Made by a program: the position numbers and the translations under genes. DNA of 64,000 nucleotides from Flavobacterium sp. AED (GTDB lineage: Bacteria; Bacteroidota; Bacteroidia; Flavobacteriales; Flavobacteriaceae): NCBI RefSeq assembly GCF_000812945.1, contig NZ_JSYM01000001.1, forward strand, positions 1,054,001-1,118,000. The letters run 5' to 3'. Below the pieces are notes generated by a model. It saw only the letters and a list, made by a program, of their open reading frames with translations. It made no database searches and had not been told where the DNA came from. Each line of letters opens with the position of its first letter. Position 1 is the first letter of the stretch. Below, piece by piece: positions 8,701 through 16,562 of the stretch.

Positions 8701-9047
8701 TTATCACTCACTTCTGTGAAATGATTACCAATAATAGCCGAAGCCTGATTGTAATCAATTCCTTTTTGGAGTTTGAATAATTTAAAAAGTGGGAATAAAA
8801 TAAATCGGGACAACAAGTACACTTCTACACCTACAAAAACCCAAAACAAAATCGTTCTTCCCATTGGCTTAAGCCAAAGAAAATATTCGACAAAAAGCGT
8901 AAATAGAAAATACAACAATCCTAAACCAATAAAGAAAATGATTCCTCGTATCAATTCATTGGTGTAAAACTTTCGGATAAAAGCTTCCAGTTTCTGATAA
9001 ATAAAATTTTGATTTTTCAAAACGTAAACTTTGTTTTTTGTAACCAA
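5718..9047 (-). CDS. DUF4175 family large membrane-anchored coiled-coil protein
   Basis: The 1109-residue protein has two hydrophobic segments near residues 36-57 and 66-90 and a third near 165-182. A large extracytoplasmic beta-rich region follows (about 190-500). From roughly 500 to 800 there is a very long Lys/Glu/Asp/Gln-rich coiled coil. Near residue 930-1000 is a low-complexity Gly/Lys/Pro stretch (for example GPKPGDGPKGESGKEGK), then a final helical part. I recognise the family as DUF4175, which has no established biochemical role. It precedes and overlaps ybeY, and gltX is divergent, an arrangement I recall as common in Flavobacteria. The architecture suggests a scaffold or envelope-spanning structural protein; that is inference. 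Confidence 0.75.
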   Translation of the reverse strand: MVTKNKVYVLKNQNFIYQKLEAFIRKFYTNELIRGIIFFIGLGLLYFLFTLFVEYFLWLKPMGRTILFWVFVGVEVYLLSRFILFPLFKLFKLQKGIDYNQASAIIGNHFTEVSDKLTNFLQLVDSDNNQNKSELLLASIEQKANSLQPIPFGNAINFNTNQKYLPLALIPILFFAVFYFSGNSNVISQSLNRVVHFNSAFLPPAPFKFVVLNSNLQTEQGKDFILRVKTVGKVVPENAMIFIGDESYFMENTKAGEFEFKILKPSEAVLFHVEGNAVSSSDYELKVITVPSIANFEMQLNFPSYLNKKQETIKGTGNAIIPEGTRVTWKMDTQATQKVDWIDGMSNIPFSKTENSFTLSKNILQNTDYQILTSNDKIKNYEKLNYQLTIVKDQFPAIAVNNAPDSLKVGRNYVLGQISDDYGLSKLQIVYYERNKPQTAKRGTIAVKKAAVDQFVFSFPSNLPVEQGVSYDYYFEVYDNDMIHHFKSTKSSVFSNRVSTDEEKEDEVLQQQNDNINGLEKSLKNQDKQIAEIEKIQKTGKEKDNLEFKDQQKVNDFIKRQKQQDEMMKQFAEKMKDNLDKFKTDKKDELKEELQKRMDKADKDLDKNQKLLDELKELNDKIKNEELLSKLDKFKQNSKNQIKNLEKLVELTKKYYVEKKAEQLGDKLDKLSEKQVKLSDDEKENKLDKQENINSDFDKIQEDLKDLEKENKELKSPIDLPKDTAKEKSIDEDLKKASEELKKDNKAKAKPNQKSAAKKMKEMAAKMAQTLEGNEKEQLQEDVVMLRQILDNLLAFSLSQEDLMNQFKGHKAGSPGYNKNIKIQQDLKQQFKHVDDSLFAMSLRNPIIAEDVTKEIGNVHYNIDKSLESLSDALVPKGLSHQQYSIAAANKLADMLSDMLNTMQMSLSGMGSGKPKPGQGQGMQLPDIIKKQEGLGEKMKEGIKKGPKPGDGPKGESGKEGKSGKGESQDGDGEGDAQSIMEIYKEQKQLRESLQNELNKHGLGGNGQSALEQMKQIEKQLLNKGFKNETLQKILNVKQELLKLNTALQQQGEENKRQSETNKKEFNNQSNALPAALLDYLNSIEILNRQSLPLRSNFNQKVQEYFNKK
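8224..8239. promoter_or_regulatory. degenerate parS-like site inside DUF4175
   Basis: The sequence reads CCCTCCACGTGGAACA. It keeps the CACGTG core and the full right half, but three bases of the left half differ. It encodes FHVEG in the DUF4175 frame. It may be a weak ParB site or a chance match. Confidence 0.35.
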
Positions 9048-9150
9048 TAAAAGTAATAATTTATATGAATAAAGAAATGTTAAAAATCATCAAACTGATT
9101 AATCTTACATTAACTCATTTTCAAATAATCCAATTGAGAAATCGAATTTG

Positions 9151-9158
9151 TATCTTTG
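9151..9158 (+). promoter_or_regulatory. -7 promoter element of gltX
   Basis: TATCTTTG matches the Bacteroidota -7 consensus TAnnTTTG and lies 16 bases before the gltX start codon. No well-spaced TTG (-33) is visible, so only the -7 element is claimed. Confidence 0.5.
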
Positions 9159-9174
9159 CAAAAAATTTACAGCA

Positions 9175-10686
9175 ATGTCTAAACAAGTTCGTGTGCGTTT
9201 TGCACCAAGTCCAACTGGACCTTTACATATTGGCGGAGTACGTACCGCATTATTTAATTATTTATTTGCCAAAAAAAACAATGGTGTTTTCTTCTTACGA
9301 ATTGAAGACACTGACCAAAATCGTTATGTTCCCGGAGCCGAAGAATATATCATGGAAGCACTGGAATGGTTAGGAATAGCACCAGATGAAACCATTGAAA
9401 AAAACGAAAAATTTGGACCATACCGTCAAAGCGAAAGAAAAGATTTATACCAACAATATGCTGATGAATTAATCAATTCCGGTAATGCCTACTATGCTTT
9501 TGATACCGCAGAAGCGTTGGACGCAGCAAGAAAATTAGAAGAAGAACAAGGAAAAACATTTATATACAATCACCATAACAGAGAAAAACTAGACACTTCT
9601 TTGGTTATTTCTGCATCAGAAACTGCCAAAAGAATTGCTGATGGTGCTGCTTATGTGATCCGTTTTAAAACTCCGGTTAATGAAACTTTATATTTACATG
9701 ACATCATTCGTGGTGACGTAAAGTTTGAAACAAGTCTTTTAGATGATAAAGTATTGTTTAAAAGCGATGGTATGCCAACCTATCATTTGGCTAATATTGT
9801 AGATGATCATTTAATGGAGACTTCTCATGTAATTCGTGGTGAAGAATGGTTGCCATCGATGCCTTTACACGTTTTATTATACAGAGCCTTTGGTTGGGAA
9901 GCACCGGAATTTGCACATTTGCCATTGATTATGAAACCTATTGGAAACGGAAAATTATCCAAACGTGATGGTGACAAAATGGGATTTCCAGTATTTCCAT
10001 TGGATTGGAAAACCGAAGAAGGTGTTTCGTCAGGGTACAGAGAAAAAGGATTTTTCCCGGAAGCAGTTGTTAACTTTTTAGCTTTATTAGGTTGGAATGA
10101 TGGAACTGAAAAAGAATTATTCACGCTGGAAGAATTGGTTGCATCATTTGATTTAAACAGAGTTCACAAAGCTGGAGCTAAATTTGATCCTGAAAAAAAC
10201 AAATGGTTCAATCATCAATATTTGGTCAAACAAGAAAATATTAATTTAGCAAAATCCTTCGCTCCTATTGTAGAATCTAAGGATGTTAACCGATATTATT
10301 CTTTAGTAGAACTGACAAAGATTGTTTCTTTAATAAAAGAACGCGCGCATTTTGTTTCTGAATTTTGGGAATTAAGTGATTTCTTTTTTATGGTACCAAC
10401 AACCTATGATGAAAAAGCAAGGAAAAATTGGAAGGAAGAAACGCCAACATTGATGGAAGAATTAATTTCTGTTATAGAAGAAATAACCGATTTTACTTCC
10501 CTGAATATTGAAACCATTGTAAAAGATTGGATGACGAAAAACGAAATTGGAATGGGTAAAGTAATGCAACCGTTTCGTTTGAGTTTGGTTGGAGCACTGA
10601 AAGGTCCTCACCTATTTGATATCGTTGAAGTAATTGGAAAAGACGAAACGATTAATAGACTTCAAAAAGCAATAGCTACTTTATAA
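9175..10686 (+). CDS. gltX: glutamate--tRNA ligase
   Basis: The 503-residue product is a class I aminoacyl-tRNA synthetase that charges tRNA-Glu. The HIGH-type motif is APSPTGPLHIGG right after the start, and the KMSKS-type motif is KLSKRDGDK near residue 264. The C-terminal third is the helical anticodon-binding domain. The frame is open nine codons further upstream, but the start at 9175 gives the canonical MSKQVRVRFAPSP beginning and sits just past a TATCTTTG promoter element. It is divergent from DUF4175 and monocistronic, ending at a strong hairpin pair. Confidence 0.97.
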   Translation: MSKQVRVRFAPSPTGPLHIGGVRTALFNYLFAKKNNGVFFLRIEDTDQNRYVPGAEEYIMEALEWLGIAPDETIEKNEKFGPYRQSERKDLYQQYADELINSGNAYYAFDTAEALDAARKLEEEQGKTFIYNHHNREKLDTSLVISASETAKRIADGAAYVIRFKTPVNETLYLHDIIRGDVKFETSLLDDKVLFKSDGMPTYHLANIVDDHLMETSHVIRGEEWLPSMPLHVLLYRAFGWEAPEFAHLPLIMKPIGNGKLSKRDGDKMGFPVFPLDWKTEEGVSSGYREKGFFPEAVVNFLALLGWNDGTEKELFTLEELVASFDLNRVHKAGAKFDPEKNKWFNHQYLVKQENINLAKSFAPIVESKDVNRYYSLVELTKIVSLIKERAHFVSEFWELSDFFFMVPTTYDEKARKNWKEETPTLMEELISVIEEITDFTSLNIETIVKDWMTKNEIGMGKVMQPFRLSLVGALKGPHLFDIVEVIGKDETINRLQKAIATL

Positions 10687-10694
10687 ATAAAAAT

Positions 10695-10721
10695 CCTATC
10701 AGAATTTAAAACTCTGATAGG
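10695..10721 (+). terminator. hairpin downstream of gltX
   Basis: CCTATCAGA (10695-10703) pairs with TCTGATAGG (10713-10721) around a 9-base loop. There is no T run, so it may act as an mRNA 3'-end stabiliser together with the stronger hairpin 11 bases on. Confidence 0.5.
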
Positions 10722-10732
10722 GCTTAATGATA

Positions 10733-10769
10733 AAAAGCTTCTAATCCAGATTCCGGATTAGAAGCTTTT
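10733..10769. terminator. bidirectional terminator between gltX and the beta-barrel gene
   Basis: A perfect 15-bp stem (AAAAGCTTCTAATCC with its complement at 10755-10769) encloses a 7-base loop between two convergent genes. It has A residues on one side and T residues on the other, so it can serve both. Confidence 0.85.
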
Positions 10770-10772
10770 CTT

Positions 10773-11414
10773 TTATAAATAAAGAATCAAATCTCCATTG
10801 ATAATTCCTGGATTTCCTTTAAAATTCACTCCTAAATTTTTAGTATTCAAATTTCCCAGCATATTGTTTATTCCATATTGATAGGAAACATTAAGTCGGA
10901 AATGACGAACTCCGGCTGTTATTCCTACCGTAGGATAGAAATTAAATTTAGAAATATCCTCAATGTCTTTTGCCAATAAAGTAGTTCCTGAAATGATGTT
11001 ATTTTCGTTTTGGTTATCCACTTTCAATTTTCCGTTTACTTGAACCAAAGGACCAAACTCAACACTCAAATGATTTTCGATAAATTTATAACTCAACTGT
11101 AACGATATTTGAGCAGAAGGCAATTTATAATTCACGTCTTCATTTGCTAAAAAAAGCGTTTTTGTGGCTACTGAAAAATTATTTTCACTAAACTGCATTG
11201 CGTAAACCATGTCCCAATTATCATAGAAATTTCCTCGCATAGAAAGTCCGGCATTCCAACCTGTTCCTGGTTTAGTCTTGAAATTAGTAGTGTTCAACGT
11301 AAATTGATTGATACCTAAACTGATTCCGATTCTGTTAGAATCCCTGTATCCATATTGGGCAAAAGCAGTTATGGTAATTAAAATAAAAACCGAAGTAAGA
11401 TATATCCTTTTCAT
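10773..11414 (-). CDS. outer-membrane beta-barrel protein (porin-like family)
   Basis: The 213-residue protein begins with a clear Sec signal peptide ending near ITAFAQ (residue 19). The rest is a run of alternating polar/hydrophobic segments ending in a C-terminal aromatic/hydrophobic strand (GDLILYL), consistent with a small 8- to 10-stranded barrel of the PorT/OMP_b-brl type. It is divergent from the SPFH gene and ends at the shared terminator. Its ligand or role cannot be told from the sequence. Confidence 0.7.
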   Translation of the reverse strand: MKRIYLTSVFILITITAFAQYGYRDSNRIGISLGINQFTLNTTNFKTKPGTGWNAGLSMRGNFYDNWDMVYAMQFSENNFSVATKTLFLANEDVNYKLPSAQISLQLSYKFIENHLSVEFGPLVQVNGKLKVDNQNENNIISGTTLLAKDIEDISKFNFYPTVGITAGVRHFRLNVSYQYGINNMLGNLNTKNLGVNFKGNPGIINGDLILYL

Positions 11415-11492
11415 AAAATTAAATTAAACAAAGACAAACCTAAAGTTTTTTTGTAATTTAACAGTAATTTTTTAAACTAAATTATTCATACT

Positions 11493-12482
11493 ATGGACAT
11501 TCCGTTGATTATTTTTCTTGTATTTGCATTATTTATTTTTCTTTCCTCCTTCTTCACCGTAAAACAACAATCCTCGATTATTATTGAACGCTTTGGAAAA
11601 TTCTTAAGTGTTCGAAATTCTGGGTTGCAACTAAAAATTCCATTGATTGATCGAATTGCAGGACGTGTCAATCTAAAAATTCAACAGTTAGACGTTATCA
11701 TTGAAACCAAAACCAAAGACAATGTGTTTGTAAAAATGAAAGTTTCTGTTCAATTCAAAGTGATTCAAGAAAAAGTCTACGATGCCTTTTATAAACTGGA
11801 ATATCCACACGATCAGATTACGGCGTATGTTTTTGATGTGGTTCGTGCCGAAGTTCCAAAACTGAAATTAGATGATGTTTTCGAAAGAAAAGATGATATT
11901 GCAATAGCCGTAAAACGGGAATTGAACGAAGCTATGACTACTTATGGGTATGATATCATCAATACTCTGGTAACCGATATTGATCCGGATATTCAAGTGA
12001 AAAATGCCATGAATAGAATTAATGCTGCTGACAGAGAGAAAACTGCAGCTGAATTTGAAGGAGAAAGTACAAGGATAAGAATTGTGGCCAAAGCCAAGGC
12101 AGAAGCTGAAAGCAAACGTTTACAAGGACAAGGAATTGCTGATCAAAGACGTGAAATCGCTCGTGGACTTGTAGAAAGTGTAGAGGTTTTAAATCGTGTG
12201 GGAATCAATTCGCAAGAAGCTTCGGCTTTAATTGTGGTTACGCAACATTACGATACGCTACAAGCCATTGGCGCAGACGCAAACTCTAATTTGATTTTAT
12301 TGCCTAATTCTCCTCAAGCCGGAAGCGATATGTTGAATAATATGGTGGCCTCTTTTACAGCCTCAAACCAAATGGGGGAACTGATGAAGAAAAACAATAA
12401 AAAGGTGAAACCAAAAACAGAGGAACATCAAACAGGTCATCAAGCGCCACAACCTCCAGAAAATCCTGAAATAGAAATATAA
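11493..12482 (+). CDS. SPFH/band 7 (stomatin-prohibitin-like) membrane protein
   Basis: The 329-residue product has one N-terminal membrane segment (residues 3-21) followed directly by an SPFH domain beginning near QQSSIIIERFGKF and running to about residue 190. A helical, Ala/Glu-rich region (EFEGESTRIRIVAKAKAEAES) follows, then a hydrophilic Pro-rich tail. Such proteins form large cage-like oligomers at membrane microdomains and often control membrane proteases or fluidity. No NfeD-type partner or protease lies next to it. It ends at a bidirectional hairpin shared with the convergent small-protein cluster. Confidence 0.9.
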   Translation: MDIPLIIFLVFALFIFLSSFFTVKQQSSIIIERFGKFLSVRNSGLQLKIPLIDRIAGRVNLKIQQLDVIIETKTKDNVFVKMKVSVQFKVIQEKVYDAFYKLEYPHDQITAYVFDVVRAEVPKLKLDDVFERKDDIAIAVKRELNEAMTTYGYDIINTLVTDIDPDIQVKNAMNRINAADREKTAAEFEGESTRIRIVAKAKAEAESKRLQGQGIADQRREIARGLVESVEVLNRVGINSQEASALIVVTQHYDTLQAIGADANSNLILLPNSPQAGSDMLNNMVASFTASNQMGELMKKNNKKVKPKTEEHQTGHQAPQPPENPEIEI

Positions 12483-12502
12483 TATTTGGATTTTTTAAAT
12501 AA

Positions 12503-12528
12503 AAAAAGAGGCTTAATTGCCTCTTTTT
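12503..12528. terminator. bidirectional terminator between SPFH gene and small-protein cluster
   Basis: AAAAAGAGGC (12503-12512) pairs with GCCTCTTTTT (12519-12528) around a 6-base loop. The stem overlaps the last codons of the convergent 90-residue gene. Confidence 0.85.
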
Positions 12529-12785
12529 CTTTTTGATAACCAACTTTTTACAAACGGAACCGCTTTATTTAGAATAAAAGGAATCGCCGTTGATACGATA
12601 GTTCCGTAAGGAATAGCGGAACTATAAGTTCCTATTAAGTCACTTACAATATTTTGTGGCGTAAAGCTCTCTTTAGTTTTTTTAACACCATAAATCAATT
12701 TTTGATAACTGATTTCCTTTTCAATCTTTAAGATTTCCAGTTCCCTTTCTATTTGAGCATAAGAAGAGTATTTTTTAGTTTCCAT
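12513..12785 (-). CDS. small protein of the DUF6327-like family
   Basis: This 90-residue protein has a helical, charged N-terminal half (YAQIERELEILKIEKEI) and a C-terminal half with a moderately hydrophobic stretch (SAIPYGTIVSTAIPFIL), ending in a basic tail. I recall similar proteins in Flavobacteria as DUF6327, always next to a holin-like protein and a YtxH protein. It begins 5 bases after the stop of the holin-like gene, so all three form one minus-strand operon. The function is unknown. Confidence 0.7.
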   Translation of the reverse strand: METKKYSSYAQIERELEILKIEKEISYQKLIYGVKKTKESFTPQNIVSDLIGTYSSAIPYGTIVSTAIPFILNKAVPFVKSWLSKRKRGN

Positions 12786-12790
12786 AATTT

Positions 12791-13141
12791 TTAGTCGTTA
12801 AAAAATATTTCTGAAAATTTCTCTAATATTGGACCTTCAACTATTTTGTCTTTAACTAAAAACAAAAGACCTGTTGCAACAAGATATACTCCCCCTATGA
12901 TTAGAAAACCAAGCGGATAGCTATTTAAAGAATTCCCTATTGCCATAGCGGCCGCTACAGAACAAAATAATAAAACCATACCGAAACATAAAAAAATCAA
13001 TGAGAACTTAAGAATCATGGTAGTAGACTTCATTGCTACTTTGAAACCCCATAATTTATAATAAGCCTTATTGCTTTTTAAATAGGCCTGGATTTGTTCT
13101 TGAATATCTTCTGTATTTTCTTTTAATTCTTCAAAAGCCAT
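12791..13141 (-). CDS. holin-like (PF07332-type) two-helix membrane protein
   Basis: The 116-residue protein has a charged N-terminal helix (about residues 1-40) and two hydrophobic helices (roughly 42-70 and 74-97). It fits the family loosely called phage holin family/Holin-X, which in these bacteria is chromosomal and not phage-derived. It lies between the YtxH gene and the DUF6327-like gene in a tight operon. There is no lysis gene or phage gene near it, so a phage function is unlikely. Confidence 0.75.
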   Translation of the reverse strand: MAFEELKENTEDIQEQIQAYLKSNKAYYKLWGFKVAMKSTTMILKFSLIFLCFGMVLLFCSVAAAMAIGNSLNSYPLGFLIIGGVYLVATGLLFLVKDKIVEGPILEKFSEIFFND

Positions 13142-13180
13142 ATTTATTTGTTTTTAATATCAATTAGAAAATAACCAATA

Positions 13181-13513
13181 TCATTTTTGAAGTTTAGCAT
13201 TTTGTTCTTTTAAATCTGCCAACTTTGATTCTAAAAAAGAAATCACATCTTCCGTTTTATGGCTCACATTAGAAATCAATTCTTCATAGGTATCTTGAAG
13301 CTCTCTTTTTTTATTGTGAACAAATTTACTTTTCAACTCTTCCGATGCATTTTCAAATTTATGTTTTAAATCTTTTATGGCATCATCATAACCATCTTTA
13401 AATTTTTCTCTTGTTTTTGTACCTTTATCTGGCGCAAACAAAATTCCTATTCCAGCTCCAATTGCTGCACCAGTTAATAAAGCCAATAATGTATTTCCTG
13501 CGTTATTCGACAT
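13181..13513 (-). CDS. YtxH domain-containing protein
   Basis: The 110-residue product opens with a Gly/Ala-rich membrane segment (TLLALLTGAAIGAGIGILF, residues 7-25) followed by the YtxH hallmark APDKGTKTREK and a long charged helix. YtxH proteins are general-stress proteins in Bacillus and are common in Bacteroidota. The frame is open 17 codons upstream, but the start at 13513 (MSNNAGN) places the membrane segment normally. It is the first gene of a three-gene operon with a holin-like and a DUF6327-like gene, which I infer to be a stress-induced envelope cluster. Confidence 0.8.
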   Translation of the reverse strand: MSNNAGNTLLALLTGAAIGAGIGILFAPDKGTKTREKFKDGYDDAIKDLKHKFENASEELKSKFVHNKKRELQDTYEELISNVSHKTEDVISFLESKLADLKEQNAKLQK

Positions 13514-13761
13514 GATATTCCATTTTTGATTGTTAATTATTAAAATTACGGATTTTATTAACATATCGTTGTTAATAAGCAGTTAATTTATTTTAAACAA
13601 GGCTAAAAATCGAAATAAAACGCGCTATTAAAACAAATATTCAACAAGTATATTAGAACTCGTAAAACTTAAAAAAAGGCTTTAAATCCAATTTATTCAA
13701 GCCATTTTTAATTAATAAATCTTATGGAAAATTAAATTTCTATATCAATTTACTATAATAA

Positions 13762-13787
13762 AAAAGCGCCTTATAAAAGACGCTTTT
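13762..13787 (-). terminator. glnS terminator
   Basis: AAAAGCG (13762-13768) pairs with CGCTTTT (13781-13787) and can be extended by an inner CTT/AAG pairing. It is 32 bases past the glnS stop. The remaining roughly 195 bases up to the YtxH gene hold nothing I recognise. Confidence 0.65.
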
Positions 13788-13818
13788 AATCATTAAAATC
13801 TATATTATAAATTTAGTC

Positions 13819-15921
13819 CTAAAATTTCAGTTCATTTAATAATTCCAAAACTTTTTCTGTTTTTTCGTTCTTCTTTAATTCTGAAAGTTGCGTTTCAAAA
13901 AGACTGAAATTATTCAAATCATTTTGTAAATTTTGAATAGCCAAAATTCTAACCGCAGCCATTTGACTTTTTAACGACATCGTATATAATTTTGTCAAAG
14001 ATTCTTCTTCGATATCTTTGACTTGTACTTTATCTGAATAATGCAAAATCAAATTAGAAAACAATAAGGAGTTATTGTCATTCTTAATATTTTTGACAAT
14101 CGTCTGAATAATTAAACTGTAATTATCAATACTTTTTATGTTTTCAATGACAGAATTTAAAATCAAAACAGCATTATTCTCGTCCTTTTCTTTCACATAT
14201 TTATTGATTTCTTTTTGGGTATTCATCAATAAATTTTCTTCTTTCTTGCCTTTCTCTTCCCAAGCATCTTTTAATCCAACGGTTTTATTAAAGACAATTT
14301 TACCTTCGGTTGTATCTTTATCAACATTGAAATAACCCAAACGTTGAAACTGAAATTTCTCATCTGATTTTACCGTTGCTAAACTTGGTTCTACAAATCC
14401 TTTTACAATTTGTAACGAATTAGGATTCATAAATTCTAAGAAATTTTTCTCCTTATGACTGTCTGGTGCTTCATCAATAAACAAACGATCGTACAAACGA
14501 ACTTCAGCTTCTAAAGCATGTTCTATGGAAACCCAATGCAAGGTTCCGGCCACTTTTCTTTGACTCGCTTCACTCCCACTTCCGCTGCGACTGTCTTCAT
14601 CATAAGTCACGTGAATTTCAGTAATAGCTCCTGCAGCATCTTTTACAACGCTTTCTCCTTTAATGATATAGGCATTTTTAAGACGCACTTCTCTACCTAA
14701 ACTCAATCGGAAAAATTTAGCTGGAGCTTCTTCTAAAAAGTCTTCTCTTTCAATGTATAATTCTCTTGAAAAAGGAACTTTTCTAAATCCTGCACTTTCA
14801 TCTTCCTGATTATTTTCGGCTTCTAACCATTCTTCTTTATCTTCGGGATAATTTGTAATCACCAATTTTATCGGATCTAAAACCGCCATAACTCTTGGAG
14901 CCGTTTTGTTTAAATCTTCACGCAAGCAAAATTCCAAAAGTGAAAAATCAATTATATTTTCTCTTTTGGCAACACCAATTATATCACAAAACTTACGAAT
15001 TGAAGCAGCTGTATATCCTCTTCTTCTTAATCCTGAAATAGTTGGCATTCTAGGATCATCCCAACCATTTACTATATTTTCCTGAACCAATTGCAATAGT
15101 TTTCGCTTGCTCATTACGGTGTAATTCAAGTTCAAACGAGCAAATTCATATTGATGTGGTCTTACTGTATTTGGATCATAAATTTGGTCTAAAAACCAAT
15201 CGTATAATTCGCGGTGCATCACAAATTCAAGTGTACAAATAGAATGCGAAATTTGCTCTAAATAATCACTTTCTCCGTGTGCATAATCATACATTGGATA
15301 AATATTCCAATCATTTCCTGTTCTGTGATGATGACGAAGTAAAATACGGTACATCAATGGATCGCGCATCAACATGTTTTTTGAAGTCATATCAATTTTG
15401 GCACGTAAAACATGACTTCCTTCCGGGAAATCACCATTTTTCATTCCTTCGAATAAAGTAAGATTTTCTTCAATAGAACGGTTTCTATAAGGTCCATCAA
15501 CTCCGGGTTGTGTTGGCGTTCCTTTTTGAATTGCCATGTCTTCAGAAGATTGACTGTCTATATACGCTTTACCGTTTTTAATCATGGCAACCGCCCATTC
15601 GTATAACTGCTGAAAATAATCAGAAGAGTATAATTCTTCGGTCCAATTAAAACCCAACCATTTCAAATCTTCTTTGATTGCATCTACATATTCCTGCTCT
15701 TCTTTGGCTGGATTGGTATCATCAAAACGCAAATTAACTGGCGCATTGTACTTTAATCCTAAACCAAAATTTAAGCAAATAGATTTGGCATGACCTATGT
15801 GTAAATACCCATTAGGTTCCGGCGGAAAACGAAAACGTAATTTATCTTGTGGAAAACCATTGGATAAACTGTCTTCAATGATTTGTTCTATAAAATGGAG
15901 TGATTTTTCTTCGGTTGACAT
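13819..15921 (-). CDS. glnS: glutamine--tRNA ligase with C-terminal helical extension
   Basis: The 700-residue protein is a class I synthetase that charges tRNA-Gln. The HIGH motif is PEPNGYLHIGHAKS near residue 35 and the KMSKS-like motif is VMSKRKLL near residue 270. The beta-barrel anticodon-binding part ends near residue 560. A further 135 or so residues are helical and Lys/Asn/Leu-rich (for example AVLILNSVIENIKS). Many Bacteroidota GlnRS carry a YqeY-type fusion at this place, but I cannot confirm YqeY from the residues. The start at 15921 (MSTEEKSLHF) is preferred over one seven codons upstream. It is divergent from folB. Confidence 0.95.
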   Translation of the reverse strand: MSTEEKSLHFIEQIIEDSLSNGFPQDKLRFRFPPEPNGYLHIGHAKSICLNFGLGLKYNAPVNLRFDDTNPAKEEQEYVDAIKEDLKWLGFNWTEELYSSDYFQQLYEWAVAMIKNGKAYIDSQSSEDMAIQKGTPTQPGVDGPYRNRSIEENLTLFEGMKNGDFPEGSHVLRAKIDMTSKNMLMRDPLMYRILLRHHHRTGNDWNIYPMYDYAHGESDYLEQISHSICTLEFVMHRELYDWFLDQIYDPNTVRPHQYEFARLNLNYTVMSKRKLLQLVQENIVNGWDDPRMPTISGLRRRGYTAASIRKFCDIIGVAKRENIIDFSLLEFCLREDLNKTAPRVMAVLDPIKLVITNYPEDKEEWLEAENNQEDESAGFRKVPFSRELYIEREDFLEEAPAKFFRLSLGREVRLKNAYIIKGESVVKDAAGAITEIHVTYDEDSRSGSGSEASQRKVAGTLHWVSIEHALEAEVRLYDRLFIDEAPDSHKEKNFLEFMNPNSLQIVKGFVEPSLATVKSDEKFQFQRLGYFNVDKDTTEGKIVFNKTVGLKDAWEEKGKKEENLLMNTQKEINKYVKEKDENNAVLILNSVIENIKSIDNYSLIIQTIVKNIKNDNNSLLFSNLILHYSDKVQVKDIEEESLTKLYTMSLKSQMAAVRILAIQNLQNDLNNFSLFETQLSELKKNEKTEKVLELLNELKF

Positions 15922-15939
15922 TTTTTTGTTTAATTTTAG

Positions 15940-15947
15940 CAAAGATA
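15940..15947 (-). promoter_or_regulatory. -7 promoter element of glnS
   Basis: On the minus strand this reads TATCTTTG, matching TAnnTTTG, 18 bases upstream of the chosen glnS start. It supports the start at 15921, because the transcript would begin between the two candidate ATGs. Confidence 0.5.
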
Positions 15948-16027
15948 AATAAATGGTTTAAAGTTTACTGTTTAAAGTTACAGAGATAGCTTTAAACCTA
16001 AAAAAACTTTGAACAAAAAATTAAAAA

Positions 16028-16387
16028 ATGGGATTTATAAAATTAAAAAATATCAGAACCTTCTCCTATCATGGTTGTTTGATTGAAGAAGGAAAAATTG
16101 GTTCTGATTATTCAGTTGATTTAAAAGTAAAAACAGATTTGAGGAAATCATCTATTACAGATAACTTGATTGACACGGTTGATTATGTGTTGTTAAACCA
16201 AATTGTGGTGGAAGAAATGGCTATCAGAGCCAACTTATTAGAACATGTTGCACAACGTATCATTGCCAGAATTATGAAAGAAGTTCCAGCTATTTCAAGA
16301 GTTATTCTGGGTGTTTCAAAATTAAATCCTCCTATTGGTGGTGACGTTGAAGCGGTTACAATAGAAATGGAAGAATATAGAAGTTAA
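16028..16387 (+). CDS. folB: dihydroneopterin aldolase
   Basis: The 119-residue protein has the length and motifs of FolB, which converts dihydroneopterin to 6-hydroxymethyl-dihydropterin in folate synthesis. The N-terminus IRTFSYHGCLIEEGKIGSDY matches the family block containing the catalytic/binding Tyr and the G-(C/V)-L-x-E-E element. The middle LIDTVDYVLLNQIV corresponds to the conserved D-T-V-(D/N)-Y. It lies between glnS (divergent) and tRNA-Cys, with no other folate gene visible. Confidence 0.92.
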   Translation: MGFIKLKNIRTFSYHGCLIEEGKIGSDYSVDLKVKTDLRKSSITDNLIDTVDYVLLNQIVVEEMAIRANLLEHVAQRIIARIMKEVPAISRVILGVSKLNPPIGGDVEAVTIEMEEYRS

Positions 16388-16467
16388 ATTAAAAATATTT
16401 CAAAGGGTTTAATAAATATTTTTTGAAATTTTTAAACTTTAAACTTTTAAACTTTAAAGTTTTTAGT

Positions 16468-16475
16468 TACTTTTG
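16468..16475 (+). promoter_or_regulatory. -7 promoter element of tRNA-Cys
   Basis: TACTTTTG fits TAnnTTTG and ends 16 bases before the tRNA. The upstream bases form repeated AAACTTTAAA-like blocks with no clear TTG. Confidence 0.4.
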
Positions 16476-16491
16476 CCATCCGTTCAACTAC

Positions 16492-16562
16492 GGCGTCGTG
16501 GCCGAGCGGCTAGGCTGGGCTCTGCAAAAGCTCCTACTCCGGTTCGAATCCGGACGATGCCT
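16492..16562 (+). tRNA. tRNA-Cys (anticodon GCA)
   Basis: The 71-base cloverleaf folds fully. The acceptor stem GGCGTCG/CGATGCC has one G-T wobble. The D stem is GCC/GGC. The anticodon stem GGGCT/AGCTC carries loop CTGCAAA with anticodon GCA. The variable loop has four bases, and the T stem TCCGG/CCGGA carries loop TTCGAAT. The discriminator base is T, as expected for tRNA-Cys. CCA is not encoded. It is a single gene followed by its own terminator. Confidence 0.97.

Noticed and set aside
12791..13141. Phage holin, suggesting a prophage
   Set aside because: No endolysin, structural or integrase genes are near. The holin-like family occurs with YtxH in chromosomal stress clusters.
14600..14620. 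CACGTG sequence in glnS as a parS site
   Set aside because: The flanks (AAGT and AATTTC) do not fit the parS consensus outside the central six bases.
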